64,000 nt of DNA from Niebla homalea. Lineage: Eukaryota; Ascomycota; Lecanoromycetes; Lecanorales; Ramalinaceae. A program made the translations under genes and the position numbers. Below the pieces are notes generated by a model. It worked only from the letters and a program-made list of their open reading frames with translations. It ran no database searches and was not told where the DNA came from. How positions within the stretch are numbered: the first letter of the stretch is position 1; the number at the start of each line of letters is the position of its first letter. Positions 36,214 to 46,897 of the stretch are shown one piece after another. The stretch spans positions 1,488,001-1,552,000 of the forward strand of contig JAHGAU010000010.1 in the NCBI GenBank assembly GCA_019925105.1, written 5' to 3'.

Positions 36214-36407
36214 ACTGGGCGATCTTATGCAAGTAGAGGGTATTGGATCCTTGTGCTTCAATTGCTGATATAATTGAATCCAGGGGTGGTGTTTCGGTGC
36301 GGAGCGAGAACTCCGCACGGGTGAACCTCGGCTGCACCTTTCCACGACCACGAAGTCGAACTTGAACATCTTGTCGTCGAGCGTCCTTGTAGAAAATAAA
36401 ATCTAGT
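36214..36407. promoter_or_regulatory. divergent promoter shared by NIP7 and NOC3
   Basis: Only 194 bp separate the two opposed start codons, so a bidirectional promoter is almost forced. Both genes act in large-subunit assembly, which suggests co-regulation. I do not see a clear RRPE or PAC consensus by eye. Confidence 0.6.
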
Positions 36408-38489
36408 ATGGCTGTCGGACCAGCGGCGAAGCGGCGGAAGCTTTCGGCTCCGGAGAACCATAGTAATGGCGTCACGGATCATAGGAAGTCAGGGATTGCA
36501 GATGCCTCAAGTCAGGAAGACTTCTTCAAACGAGCGGCCGGGTGGAACTTGGAACAGGACTACGAGTCCAGACCCCGAAAGCAGAAGAAAGAGAAGCACG
36601 AGAGTACTCGACTTCCCATCAAGACAGTAGAGGGCAAAATTGAGGCTCTTCAAGTGGCAGATGAAGCAGGAAATGGCGACGAGAATTGGCTATCATCGGA
36701 CGGCGATATCGCCGACAACGCTCAGCCAGCGATCCTGACGTCCAGCCCCGCGAAGAGCTCCCCTCCATCCGTATCAGCGCGCCAAAAAATCCTTGACGCG
36801 AAAGAGGAACTTGCAAAGCTCGCCAACCACATCAACGAGGACCCTGAAGAAAATGCGGGAGGCTTTCGAGCACTGGCTCAGATCGCAGCTACCGTCAATT
36901 CCACAGTCAAGAAACTCGCTCTTGCTACGCAGATGACTGTTTTCAAGGACGTGATTCCTGGCTATCGGATCAGGCCGATGTCTGAGGCGGATCAGACAGA
37001 GAAGGTATCGAAGGATGTAAAGAGGCTGAGGACATTTGAGCAGGCACTTGTAGGGGCGTGGCAGGTCTATTTGAGGGATCTGGCTGCATGTGCGAAGGGT
37101 TCAGTAAAGGTTGAAGGGGGTGAGAATGCTGGACTGAGCAGTGTGGCTATCTCGTGTGCTTGTGCACTTTTACTAGCCGTGCCTCACTTCAATTTTAGAG
37201 GCGAGCTCCTCAAGATTTTGGTGGGCAAGCTGAGCAGCAGAAAAATAGACATGGATTTCGAGAAGTGCCGGCAGACTATTGAAGAACTTTTCCGTGATGA
37301 CGATGATGGTACCCCATCTCTGGATGCTGTTGGGCTGCTTACTAGGATGATGAAGGCTCGCAATTATCAAGTTGACGAGAGCGTACTCAACACATTCTTA
37401 CACCTACGTCTGCTGTCAGAATTCTCGTTTAAAGCGTCGCAAAACCGGGTAGACAAGCAGGAATCGGAGGACACTATCAATGGCAAGAAGCCCAAGTTCA
37501 AAAAGGAGTTTCGCACCAAGAAACAGCGCAAGATCATGAAGGAGCGCAAGGTTGTAGAAAAGGACTTCAAGGAGGCTGATGCCGTCGTCAGCCATGAGAA
37601 CCGTGACCGTATGCAAGCAGAGACACTCAAGCTCGTGTTTGTCACATATTTTCGCATCCTAAAGGCTCGCGTACCAGGCTTGATGGGCGCTGTCTTGGAA
37701 GGTCTGGCGAAGTACTCGCATCTGATCAACCAAGACTTCTTTGGGGATTTGCTTGAGGCGCTGCGGGATCTTGTGAATGATGCAGAAATTCAGGATGATC
37801 TAGGAGATGATGAGGACGAGGTTGACCACCAGTCCAGATCAGCATCACGAAGAGAACGAGACTCCACACGCGAAGCTCTCCTTTGCATAACCACTGCCTT
37901 TGCTCTTCTTGAGGGCCAAGATGTGGCTAAGTCGGCATCATCCTTGAGTCTTGACCTCACCTTCTTTACCGCTCACCTTTACAAATCCTTACATGCGCTG
38001 GCCCTGAACCCAGATATCGAGTTTTCTGCAAAATCTCTCCATCTGCCGGATCCGCATACCAACAGTCAGACGCCAACACAAGTCCCAACCTTAGAGAGGA
38101 GAACCAAAGTCAACGTGCAAACAACAATCGTCCTACTTATCCGTGCCCTGTCATCAATTCTAGCCCCGAGAGACACTCCGCCAGTGAGGCTGGCCGCCTT
38201 CACCAAACAGTTGTACACTTCTTCACTCCATCTTCCCGAGAAATCCCTGCTTGCAGTCCTTGGCCAGACAGGAAATATAGCAAAGACGCACGGCCGGAAG
38301 ATTGCTGCTTTGTGGAACACAGAAGAACGGAAAGGAGAGGGGATGTTCGACCCGCTGAGAGCGGATCTGGAAGGAAGCAATCCGTTCGCGAGCACGATCT
38401 GGGAAGGGGAATTGTTGAAGTTGCATTACTCCCCAGGCGTCAGAGAAGGTGCTGGAGGAGTTGAGAAGGCCGTGGCGGCGGTCAAGTGA
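36408..38489 (+). CDS. NOC3: nucleolar complex-associated protein 3
   Basis: Noc2-Noc3 complex subunit for export of pre-60S particles and, in yeast, replication licensing. One exon, 693 residues. Features: basic N-terminal nuclear signal (AAKRRKLSAP), the conserved SSQEDFFKRAAGWNLEQDYE and RLPIKTVEGKIEAL, the NOC3 domain (QIAATVNSTVKKLALATQM, IPGYRIRP), the Lys-rich KEFRTKKQRKIMKERKVVEK, and the CBF-type region with LVFVTYFRILKAR, LMGAVLEGLAKYSHLINQDF and GDLLEALRDLV. Length and order fit the family. Confidence 0.94.
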   Translation: MAVGPAAKRRKLSAPENHSNGVTDHRKSGIADASSQEDFFKRAAGWNLEQDYESRPRKQKKEKHESTRLPIKTVEGKIEALQVADEAGNGDENWLSSDGDIADNAQPAILTSSPAKSSPPSVSARQKILDAKEELAKLANHINEDPEENAGGFRALAQIAATVNSTVKKLALATQMTVFKDVIPGYRIRPMSEADQTEKVSKDVKRLRTFEQALVGAWQVYLRDLAACAKGSVKVEGGENAGLSSVAISCACALLLAVPHFNFRGELLKILVGKLSSRKIDMDFEKCRQTIEELFRDDDDGTPSLDAVGLLTRMMKARNYQVDESVLNTFLHLRLLSEFSFKASQNRVDKQESEDTINGKKPKFKKEFRTKKQRKIMKERKVVEKDFKEADAVVSHENRDRMQAETLKLVFVTYFRILKARVPGLMGAVLEGLAKYSHLINQDFFGDLLEALRDLVNDAEIQDDLGDDEDEVDHQSRSASRRERDSTREALLCITTAFALLEGQDVAKSASSLSLDLTFFTAHLYKSLHALALNPDIEFSAKSLHLPDPHTNSQTPTQVPTLERRTKVNVQTTIVLLIRALSSILAPRDTPPVRLAAFTKQLYTSSLHLPEKSLLAVLGQTGNIAKTHGRKIAALWNTEERKGEGMFDPLRADLEGSNPFASTIWEGELLKLHYSPGVREGAGGVEKAVAAVK

Positions 38490-39175
38490 CGACGTTGAGT
38501 AAGATGAAATCTGTTTTTGTGATACTATGATGATACCCGCTGTGACTTTTTAGATATAGCTTTGGACATTGTGATTGTGTAGATGTTGCCGTCCTCCAAT
38601 TTTTGCCTACTTCGGCCAGATTACATTGGGCCTGAAATTGAGATTTTTGGTACCCTGCAATTTATCTTGGAATGATTTCAATTGGCATGTGCGACGAATG
38701 ATGTTGACGCGTTCCATGGTCTCAAATGGACTTTGAAATTGTGCGCAACATATTTCAACAATAAGACTTCTAGCAGCCAGACCTTTTGCTTGATAATGCA
38801 TTATCTCTTAAAAATGCACCGGCGGAACATCCAAAAAACCAAGGCGACTGAAACATCTCAGGATAAGGTAATAGTCATTAACATGTAATCGTATTTGTTT
38901 GCGTAGTAGTGGTCTCTGGGCCGTTATTAAATGAAAAGCTAGTGAATCGTTCTAGAAGTGGTGCCCATCCATGACAGCCGTGCTTCGTTTTAGATTGGCT
39001 CATGCTAATGGCGCTGATGGGACGGGTGAGTTATATTTCATCGAAGACAGCTCATTTTACCTCCTCTGAAACGCTGTGATTGCAAGCGGCACAGGAATGC
39101 ATCTCGTTGATACTGATGCAAGACTGCAATCGTGTGATTATTCAGGGATCTCTGCTCATCCGTGCTTCAGACTCA
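38490..39175. other. convergent intergenic region, AT-rich
   Basis: About 690 bp between NOC3 and an SRPBCC gene. Visibly AT-rich; only short frames. No RNA gene seen. Confidence 0.6.
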
Positions 39176-39841
39176 TCACCCTCCTGAATTCCTCTCCTGC
39201 GCTTGCCTCATACATTCCCTCTTCAGATCCTCGCACCAGAGCTGGAACTTCTCCATCAACGTCTTCTCATACAACCACTTCACCGTCCGCGCCAGCACCC
39301 CGCCCTGACATTCCCACGTCCTGTACACACACTTACCGTCTCCAATATCGATGATCTCGCTGAACCGTTCGGTCCTCAATCCGCGGGCGACAAAACTCCC
39401 CTCCGCTGTCCACGCAATGCGCCACGTCTTGCCCAGGTCGGCGCTGAACGCTCCCTCGCCCTCCAATGTCTCTGCGGGCAAGTACGTGGAGCGGTCTTCG
39501 GGCGTCGAGATGTCGGTGACGCGGCACAGCGTATCCGTCTTCCTCTCGGGCTTCGCTGCGTTCATCACAACGCCCAAGGTGAATTGCGTCCTCAGGTGCA
39601 GCAATTGACGGTCACTACTGTCGGGGTTCGCGGACTTGTTCTCATGGATTCTCACGGCAGGGCAAAAGGTGTTCCAATTCGGGTAGGCAGAGACATCACG
39701 GAGCACGGACCAGATCAAGGGGCCGGGCGCGTCAATGATGGTGCTGCCATACATAGAGAACACGGCGGACTTGCGAGGCACGATCTTCGTTGTGAGGCCA
39801 TTTGATGGGGGCCAAGGCGGGAGAGAAGATGATTGAGACAT
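39176..39841 (-). CDS. SRPBCC-fold (polyketide cyclase/START-like) protein
   Basis: Single exon, 221 residues. The pattern of an N-terminal strand followed by IDAPGPLIWSVLRDVSAYPNWNTFCP is the hallmark of SRPBCC proteins, which bind hydrophobic ligands in a deep cavity. Later strands (LLHLRTQFTLGVVMN, KTWRIAWTAEG, SEIIDIGDGKCVYRTWECQG) and a C-terminal helix (LYEKTLMEKFQLWCEDLKREC) complete the fold. No signal peptide or membrane segment. The ligand cannot be predicted. It sits alone at the edge of a gene-poor stretch. Confidence 0.75.
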   Translation of the reverse strand: MSQSSSLPPWPPSNGLTTKIVPRKSAVFSMYGSTIIDAPGPLIWSVLRDVSAYPNWNTFCPAVRIHENKSANPDSSDRQLLHLRTQFTLGVVMNAAKPERKTDTLCRVTDISTPEDRSTYLPAETLEGEGAFSADLGKTWRIAWTAEGSFVARGLRTERFSEIIDIGDGKCVYRTWECQGGVLARTVKWLYEKTLMEKFQLWCEDLKRECMRQAQERNSGG

Positions 39842-40874
39842 TTTGGATGTTAAATTTAGGATTCTTGAGCGCAGGAGATAACCTGTCCTTGAAACGCTTG
39901 CTGGTTGCTATTGCTCGATGGCATCAAATCACGCTTCTAGCTGTAGTACGTCATTAATTACAATATCAAAGGTGTACGTCTGAACATATACGCGCACTTT
40001 TCAGTATAGATACTCACGAAGCCCCTATTTTTGCCGCCACGGTAATTTCAGTCGTGGTGAGGTTAAAAAGGAGAAGCTCTTATTCCTGACCAAGAGTGAA
40101 AAGAAAGATTCACTTTAGCCATATGACCCATTGGCTTGAATTGATACCGCAACACGAAGCTAGCCACAACACCCGCCTGGATGATAACCACATTTCTTGG
40201 CATGGCTGATATTAAAATCTTTCGCCCTCGCACACACATTCTTTCCCAATTCATGCAATGGGTGATAGGGCACCGCATTTGCGCTGATAATCAGGCCAGT
40301 CTCTTCCTGGAAACCGTGAGCTTTTCCTAGATGGCAACCATCAGATATGGGGAGAGACAAGAGATACTACGCTGCATAATGATCTAATTCCATGACGTAC
40401 GGTCAGTAAAGATATTTAGTGAGCTGGGAGCCTAATGCCTCGCAAGAGGTGATAGCACACAGACCGACTCCTTTGATCTTGCCAAGTCAAGTAGGAGACA
40501 GGCCCTATCGAGAAATAGATATGGGCAGCGTAGGATGCAATTGAGATGATGTAGGGGTCATGCTCTTGCATCCGATCTCTAGCTTTGGATCTGTATTCAC
40601 TTCAAGTTTCGGGACAAGATGGGCTTTGATATCGATGGCTTATTGTCCACAGTGTTACTATTGTTGTGATTCGACTGGATTGGTCTGCGACAAAGTGGCT
40701 ACAAGCTCAAACATTGGGTCATTATACTGGGGGTCTTGGAAAAAATCGTCATGGGTGACAGATGATCTAAGTTTGCCATTGCAGTTTCCAAAATATCCTT
40801 CCTGTCATGAATCTCAACAGAGTTCGAAAAATGTCATTCCGGGAGCAGTGAAATAGGGAGCCCACTTCTGTGCT

Positions 40875-40917
40875 GGTGGATCGCCATGGAGAGTGGGCCG
40901 AAACCCGGCGATCCACC
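40875..40917. repeat. 11-bp perfect inverted repeat
   Basis: Arms GGTGGATCGCC (40875-40885) and GGCGATCCACC (40907-40917) are exact reverse complements around a 21-bp loop. It lies in non-coding DNA. It could be a structured RNA, a protein site or a repeat relic. Confidence 0.85.
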
Positions 40918-41351
40918 TTGCACGCCGGATTCTTTTGATATAGGACTGAGCTGGGAACTGCACCATCTTAGGGACTCACCCAAGTGGTTTTGAGATATCC
41001 CTCAGAGGGCCTCTCCCGAGCCAGCTTGGGGTCACCCTCAGGGCAGCAGCAGTATGCCCGTAGCGTCTTTGTCTCTGTGACATACGCAGCAACCTACTGG
41101 TGTAGGCTGGAAGAGAGGTGGAGGCAGTGATTCGAGCTGTCTCATGGTCAGCCTTTGTCCAACAACTATGCAATGATGAAGGCGAGATGGAAATTGGAAG
41201 AGACACAAAGATCATGTGTATCTGCCATTGGTCCTCTATATCGTCGCCTGACCATCGACAACGCTTATGCAGTGATGCTTGCGAGGTGGTGGTTTCTGAG
41301 CATGAGCTGTCCGATGTTTGGGTGCGAGAGTTGATTTGGACATGGGCTGTG

Positions 41352-41412
41352 ACAGGGACTTAGACGTGTACTTCGGTACTCTGAAGAGTCATACGTCTGA
41401 TCCAGTCCCTGT
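41352..41412. repeat. compound inverted repeat with nested hairpins
   Basis: Outer arms ACAGGGACT (41352-41360) and AGTCCCTGT (41404-41412) pair perfectly. Inner arms AGACGT (41362-41367) and ACGTCT (41393-41398) also pair. The apex holds two alternative mini-hairpins, GTAC-TTCG-GTAC (41368-41379) and ACTC-TGAA-GAGT (41378-41389). No coding gene overlaps. Confidence 0.8.
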
Positions 41413-42703
41413 ATCGATGTGGGAATCATTTGGAACGAGGGTAGGGGCCATCAATAAGAAGGATAAAATGTGAACAACGAAGAAGAAGAATATGTTCATG
41501 TCCTCACAATAGAGTGCAGCTGGATACTCAAGGAGAATCAAGCACTGCAGGTGAGAAGAGGAATTGGTGACGATACAATAAGGTGAGCAAGAATATGAAA
41601 GAAAGAAGGGAAAATTTAGGGGGAAATATTATCAAGTAAACAAACCTCCCAGCAATTCTGACTTTCTTTGGTCGTCGATGAAAGGCAGGACCGATGAAGG
41701 CGTTCAAGGCTTGAATCATGGCAGGACAGACGAACGGGGCTTGAGGGGAAACGGCAGGGTGACGCATGTGGGAGCAAGAGAGCAACGTTCTTTCCACAAT
41801 AACATTACGCCACTACAGGAACCGGACACTCTGCTACAGCGAAAATGGTCGGTAACGCTCGATTACTGTGTTCCACGAGCATTCAAGACGCCTTTGCAAA
41901 TGTCAAAAAAGATATGATCAAGCAGAAGAAGGTACGGAACACATGGTGCATTGCGATGGCTATCTCAAAAATGATGAACTGACTTCCACATAATTTCAGA
42001 AGAATCCCCTATAACTGCCCAATGCGGTGTCTCCTGCGTTCTCAAGAAACCATCAGAGAGCTTCAAATGGCCATGGGCCAGAAGTGGAAGTAACGGGTTG
42101 TCCTTGAGTATGGCTTCAAATTTGACACTATCTGATTTTACAAGGCTGACATCCGCGCAACGCGAAATGCGAAAACACCTGAAGATACACAATGTCCCAT
42201 GCTAAGCAGAAGGATTTGCAACGTTCACACAGGTGAAGTTGAAAGATGGAGAGGGTAAGCAAGTGCTTGACGATTTTTCTGAACCGTATGCACAAAACAT
42301 GCAATATGGAAACGCCTCGAAGAGACCAAAAGTGGTGTGTCTCGCTCGCCGCTTCCCCCTTTCTACAAACTGAAATCTCATGCTGTCTTCGATGACCCTA
42401 TTTGCATCCGACCTGAATATCTATTGAAAACTTGTTCGTTTCCCAGTCTGATGATTCAGGAACAAATCTCGCCACTTTCAAAAGTCAAGTAAGCTAAATC
42501 CGTACTTCTTGACTGGTGTCCACTATTTGCTTGACTCATGCTACAAGCGCTGCGAGTACAGATTGGCTAAAATATACATTTCGTCCAAGCTTTTGTTGTA
42601 AATTTGCGCGAAGTCGGCTCTAGTAGGCCGAATTATGCGCTTGTCGATATATCTTAAAAAGGGTTTTCTGTGTTCACCTGCCAGATGATCGTCCAGGAAT
42701 ACT

Positions 42704-43745
42704 ATGAAGGCTTCAAGTGTGTGCGCACTGCTTCTGGGGGTGATGGCTTCCACACTGGATGCACTGCCAACGAACGCGACCACCCCCGAGAACCCAAGGT
42801 ACCCAAGGTTGAATCCCACTGCTCTCAGACTAGATCTTGATCAAATTTAGTCGTCAAACGTTCGATTTCAATAGAGCAGTCGGCCAGGTCAATTATTATT
42901 ACTCAGGTTCCTGCGACACGACTACGCAGTACGAATATGGCCTGAACAGCGTCGGTCTGGACTATCTGGTCTTGAACTTTTTGTCCGAGAGAAGATCTGA
43001 GCCGATCAGAATTGAGACCCCATACATAAATATCATCCTTGATACTGAATTAAGCATGCAGTTCCCGATGCGCGGAGGCTTTCCCATCAATTATGGTACG
43101 GGCGCTGATATGATTGACATATTGAGAGACTACTTTCTGGATAACCCCAGCTTGGATAGATTACCTTGTCGAGGTTCCATCTCCACTCGTGGCAACGTCA
43201 AATTCGCCTTTACCCTCGACAGAGTGCTTGCCTTGGCTCTAAGCCTTCAGCCTTCCTCCGTCCGAGCCCGAGGCAAGACTTGGCCCTCCAGACAGCTTGC
43301 GACAGCCACGGTGGACAGTTTGATCCAGGAAGCTGACCAATATATGTCTTACCAAAATCCCATAGACTTCGTTCCGAATACTGAGAAGCGGCAGTGGGGT
43401 CCATTAGGGGGACCCCTCATGAGCTGGGACTGGACCTTGAATCGGGAACAAGAGATCTATCAGCTGACATGGTCAGAATCAAGGCAGATCTTGACCGCCA
43501 TTCGACGATATTTCCACTCCCATGTCACTGCGGAAGCGGCGATCTATGTTGAGGTCCAAGGGGGGACTGGCTGGGTCTTAAGTGCTTCAGTGTCCTTTGG
43601 TCGACGCTCTGAAGATTCCATAAGCCTCAATTCGACTGGCGTCGACTCCGCTTCAGCATTGAACAGCACACTTCTGTCACTGGGCGACTATAGCGGCAGC
43701 GGTAACTCTAGCATTAGCCGTGATTCCACCGTTAGCACGACCTAA
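42704..43745 (+). CDS. candidate secreted protein of unknown function
   Basis: Unrecognised. A short first exon from ATG 42704 encodes a good signal peptide (MKASSVCALLLGVMASTLDA, then LPTNATTPENP). It splices in phase to a long frame from 42851. Two donors fit equally in phase, 42799 (GTACCC, 52-bp intron) and 42808 (GTTGAA, 43-bp intron), giving 329 or 332 residues. The mature part starts SRQTFDFNRAVGQVNYYY and has only a few cysteines. The C-terminal 60 residues are Ser/Thr/Gly-rich with several NxS/T sites and no hydrophobic tail, so a GPI anchor is unlikely. It stands alone in a gene-poor stretch, as many lineage-specific secreted or effector-like proteins do; that role is only inference. 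Confidence 0.65.
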
Positions 43746-44950
43746 GTGACTGTGGGTTCAAGATCTGCCGTACCATCAAACATAGTTGTCGTATGCCTTT
43801 TCTACCTACCCATCTATCTTTCAAAGCAAGACTAAATCGGCGTTCCGCCTAGTTCCATAAATTTTTTGGAGGAATTTTATGACCAAACATATTACTGCTG
43901 ACTGTACTACGTCTCAACCAGATAAGCAGATATCAGAGGCATTCCTTTACTTTCGGAGATGCTTTGGCAGTGATAGTACTGAGAAAGCGACGCTGACTAC
44001 GTGTTTTGTACAATGTTCAACGAAGCACAGGTCGTGGCCGACTTTGCTTGATTCCAGATGATGACTTTGCAAGGCAATAGAAATCTGACCAGGATCTGCA
44101 GCTGCTGCAGATCAGCGGTCGAGGATGTGAAGACCGACAGTCTCTATTGAAATTACGAGTCAGCGTGCCCAACAGTTGCCATGGTTGGTACATTACTCGT
44201 TTAGATGAAGGACTGTCAATTGATGAACTGGTCCCAGGGTGGAACCAATCATCTATCCACTGAATTGTTTGAAACATATTGGGTACGTACATCATACTGC
44301 CACCAAAACATGTGTATCTGGTACTATCACTCAGCCACATGTAAGCCAAGGGTAGATGATTTGGTCATAAGTCTATGCACCTTCTTGAGTCTTTTAGGAA
44401 CCTGTTGAAGCCGTCAGTCCATAGCTCAAACAAGCTAGATACTTGACTGTCAAAACCTCAACTTCGACCGACTGTCCGGCGAACCTACCAACATGAATTG
44501 GTAGTTATTGAATACTTGAGTAACCGCTGACCACCTTGCTGTTGTAGACTACGTAAACAACCAGTATGTGCGGGGTGGAAGCTGCAAGATGGCACAGCAC
44601 CAGCTCATGGTACTGCAGACTACTGGCCAAAGCTGCATGTGCATACGTGCTCCTTCTAATGCCTGACACGGATCAGCCGGAGGCCAGAGATTTGGTCACT
44701 TATGCTGCGTGGCATGTAGAGGACAGATTCAGAGGCTTACACTCATGTCTACCACCTAAAGCGACGGAAGCCATGCCTTTATTGCAGGTAAGATGAATTG
44801 AGATGATCAAGTTGGTGTGCTATTTCTAGATCAATAATTGTCTTGTCCCTTCCTTATCCTTGCACAGCGTGGTGATGACCATTGACTGAGACCTGTACTA
44901 GCTTCAATCGAGGCAGAGCTCTCTGTTGCGTACATTGATGCTTTCGAAAT
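43746..44950. other. 1.2-kb gene-poor region
   Basis: Only short unsupported frames on both strands. It separates the 3' ends of the secreted-protein gene and the unknown minus-strand gene. No repeat or RNA gene recognised. Confidence 0.6.
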
Positions 44951-45964
44951 CTACCCCATTGTCCTAAACTTCCCAGCCTTGATCCTCTGCCTGATGGATG
45001 GCTGGTAAGGAATCTCCGGATACCTCTGAACCAGATCAAGCAGCTTCAGCCGCAGCAACTTCACCTTTGGTGACGTCTCCACAAATTTATCTAGCCGTTG
45101 CCACCGGTCGAACGGTTTGTCAATCACCTCCCAACATCGCTCGAAATCCTGTCGCCGATATTCAAGCTCCCATAGGTCCTGGGGCGCCACCGAGAGCACA
45201 CACGCCAGCAGCGCTCTTTCTCCACCCGTGTCAAATATATGCTTTAGCATCGCCACAAACACAACACAATCCTGAAATGTCTTGCCATTCCGACCCAGCA
45301 CATCATTGAGAAGCCGGACATGCCCGTCTGCTAGCGCATCATGCGTGATCTGGTTCCCGATCCCCTTGAAATGCACCACGTTCCTACCGACCTTCTGGCA
45401 GAACTCGCTTGTCTTGCACCTCCGTCTCGTAGGCCGAGGCACCGCTTCGTCGATCAACCGCTCGATCCCATACTTCCGCGCCCGATCCCGCGCGTGCAAC
45501 TTCACCTGGCTGGGGACGGTATTCCGTCTCCCCAGCCACCAGCTCCGGAACTGCGAGTCGCTGAACTCGAGCAGGCAGAGCTCGATGGGCTGATGACACT
45601 GCATGGCGAGATACACCGCCACATCCCCGCCAATCTCCAAAATATCCTGCAGATTCCTCAGGTACCGGAACCGCTCCACGAGGTTCATGGTGCAGTCCTC
45701 GAGCAGGACCTGCCCGTTGTTGGCGCGCAGGTGGCCGGCGTGGATCTGGCGGCGTTCGTCCTTGTTCGGGTTGAGGATGCGGTCGAGGGGGACGCCGCCG
45801 GCGATGACGATGCAGTGCGCTTCGACGATGGGTTCGAGGTCGCAGAAGAAGGAGCCGGGGGAGTGCGGGATCCCCGTGGCGGCGCGGCTGATCAGGTGGG
45901 ATAGCCAGAGATCGGTGGCTTGGATGAAGTGTTCGGTTTCGGTCTTTCGCGTAGGCGGGGACAT
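44951..45964 (-). CDS. hypothetical protein, 337 residues
   Basis: I do not recognise this family. One open frame with a GC-rich coding bias unlike the AT-richer flanks, which supports it being real. The protein starts MSPPTRKTETEHFIQ, looks largely helical, has no signal peptide or clear transmembrane segment, and has a basic patch (PRPTRRRCKTSEF) and a C-terminal region rich in Arg/Lys/Leu. An overlapping minus-strand frame extends upstream to about 46284, so an additional 5' exon or alternative start is possible. Confidence 0.55.
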   Translation of the reverse strand: MSPPTRKTETEHFIQATDLWLSHLISRAATGIPHSPGSFFCDLEPIVEAHCIVIAGGVPLDRILNPNKDERRQIHAGHLRANNGQVLLEDCTMNLVERFRYLRNLQDILEIGGDVAVYLAMQCHQPIELCLLEFSDSQFRSWWLGRRNTVPSQVKLHARDRARKYGIERLIDEAVPRPTRRRCKTSEFCQKVGRNVVHFKGIGNQITHDALADGHVRLLNDVLGRNGKTFQDCVVFVAMLKHIFDTGGERALLACVLSVAPQDLWELEYRRQDFERCWEVIDKPFDRWQRLDKFVETSPKVKLLRLKLLDLVQRYPEIPYQPSIRQRIKAGKFRTMG

Positions 45965-46897
45965 GTTGACGATATTGGGAAGGGGAGGGGCGGCCAGCAG
46001 CGCCCGGGACGATCGATCTGGGTGGGATTTGCAGAACTCAAGGTTGCCATGTGCTCTGGGATCACGGTTTCTATATGTTCAGATGCAGAGGATCCAAAGG
46101 GCGGATGGACCACACAATGCGGACCCAGACGTCGATTGTGACGAGCTTGAAAGGGCGCTTTGGCACCTGCGTAGGGTGGCTTCCATCGCGGTTGTCTTGT
46201 GGACAAAGAGATCTTGTCGAGGCTAAATATAGCGTGAATGGCTTCCACACCCACCTTAGTCATGGTATTTCTTTGTTCAGGCAAGGAGGCGCTTATTGGT
46301 AAGATTTGATTGATTGGATCTGAAAATTGTGTCGGATGACGCTGCTGACTTTACGCCTAGAGCTCGTCAAGACGTTAGATCCTGTTGAGCACAAGCGAAA
46401 CAGATGAGATATCGGAAACCCTTCTTCTTCTGCTTCTTCTTCTCCTTTCTCTCCCAGCCTTGAAGAGGACAGAGGGCAGGGAGTTTGGAATGGAACTTGT
46501 ACAATCATGCTTTTGGGGTATATATAATGACACAGCGACGGACCACTCAAAAGGTGAAGTTTACCAAACCTGAGACTATCAGAGGCAAGTTATATGGCAT
46601 CAGCCGTTGCAGCGTGCCTCTTGAATCTAGCTTGATCCATTGCGCCTTGGTCTTTCCATGGACGCCATATTGCCTGCTGACAACGGGTAATGGTAAATAT
46701 AAATCTCTGAGACGGCAGCTTCAAATAGGGCATTGCCCAGTCCCGTCCTGGAAATTGGACCAAAAATTTTCTGATATCCAAGGCTAGAGCCGAAAATGTT
46801 GCGTCCCTTTCCACCATCATGACTGAGGTCAGAAACGTGACAGGCCAAAAGGTTCTACATTGAAAATGTCCTGCCATCCCAAACGCCACCATTCCCC
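45965..46897. other. intergenic region
   Basis: About 930 bp between two minus-strand genes. It contains a CTT-type pyrimidine repeat near 46418-46450 and an AT-rich TATA-like stretch near 46519. No gene supported. Confidence 0.55.

Larger units (their letters stand above)
39842..42703. other. 2.9-kb gene-poor region
   Basis: No supportable gene. It carries two hairpin-forming inverted repeats (described separately) and small frames without recognisable domains; the longest (81 codons at 41118) has a short internal peptide duplication. It should include the promoter of the SRPBCC gene on its left and of the secreted-protein gene on its right. Confidence 0.6.

Noticed and set aside
39203..39805. 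200-codon plus-strand frame
   Set aside because: Antisense to the SRPBCC gene, which has a clear fold pattern.
45341..45904. 187-codon plus-strand frame opposite the 337-residue protein
   Set aside because: Both strands are open because of high GC; the minus frame is longer and has more natural residue composition.
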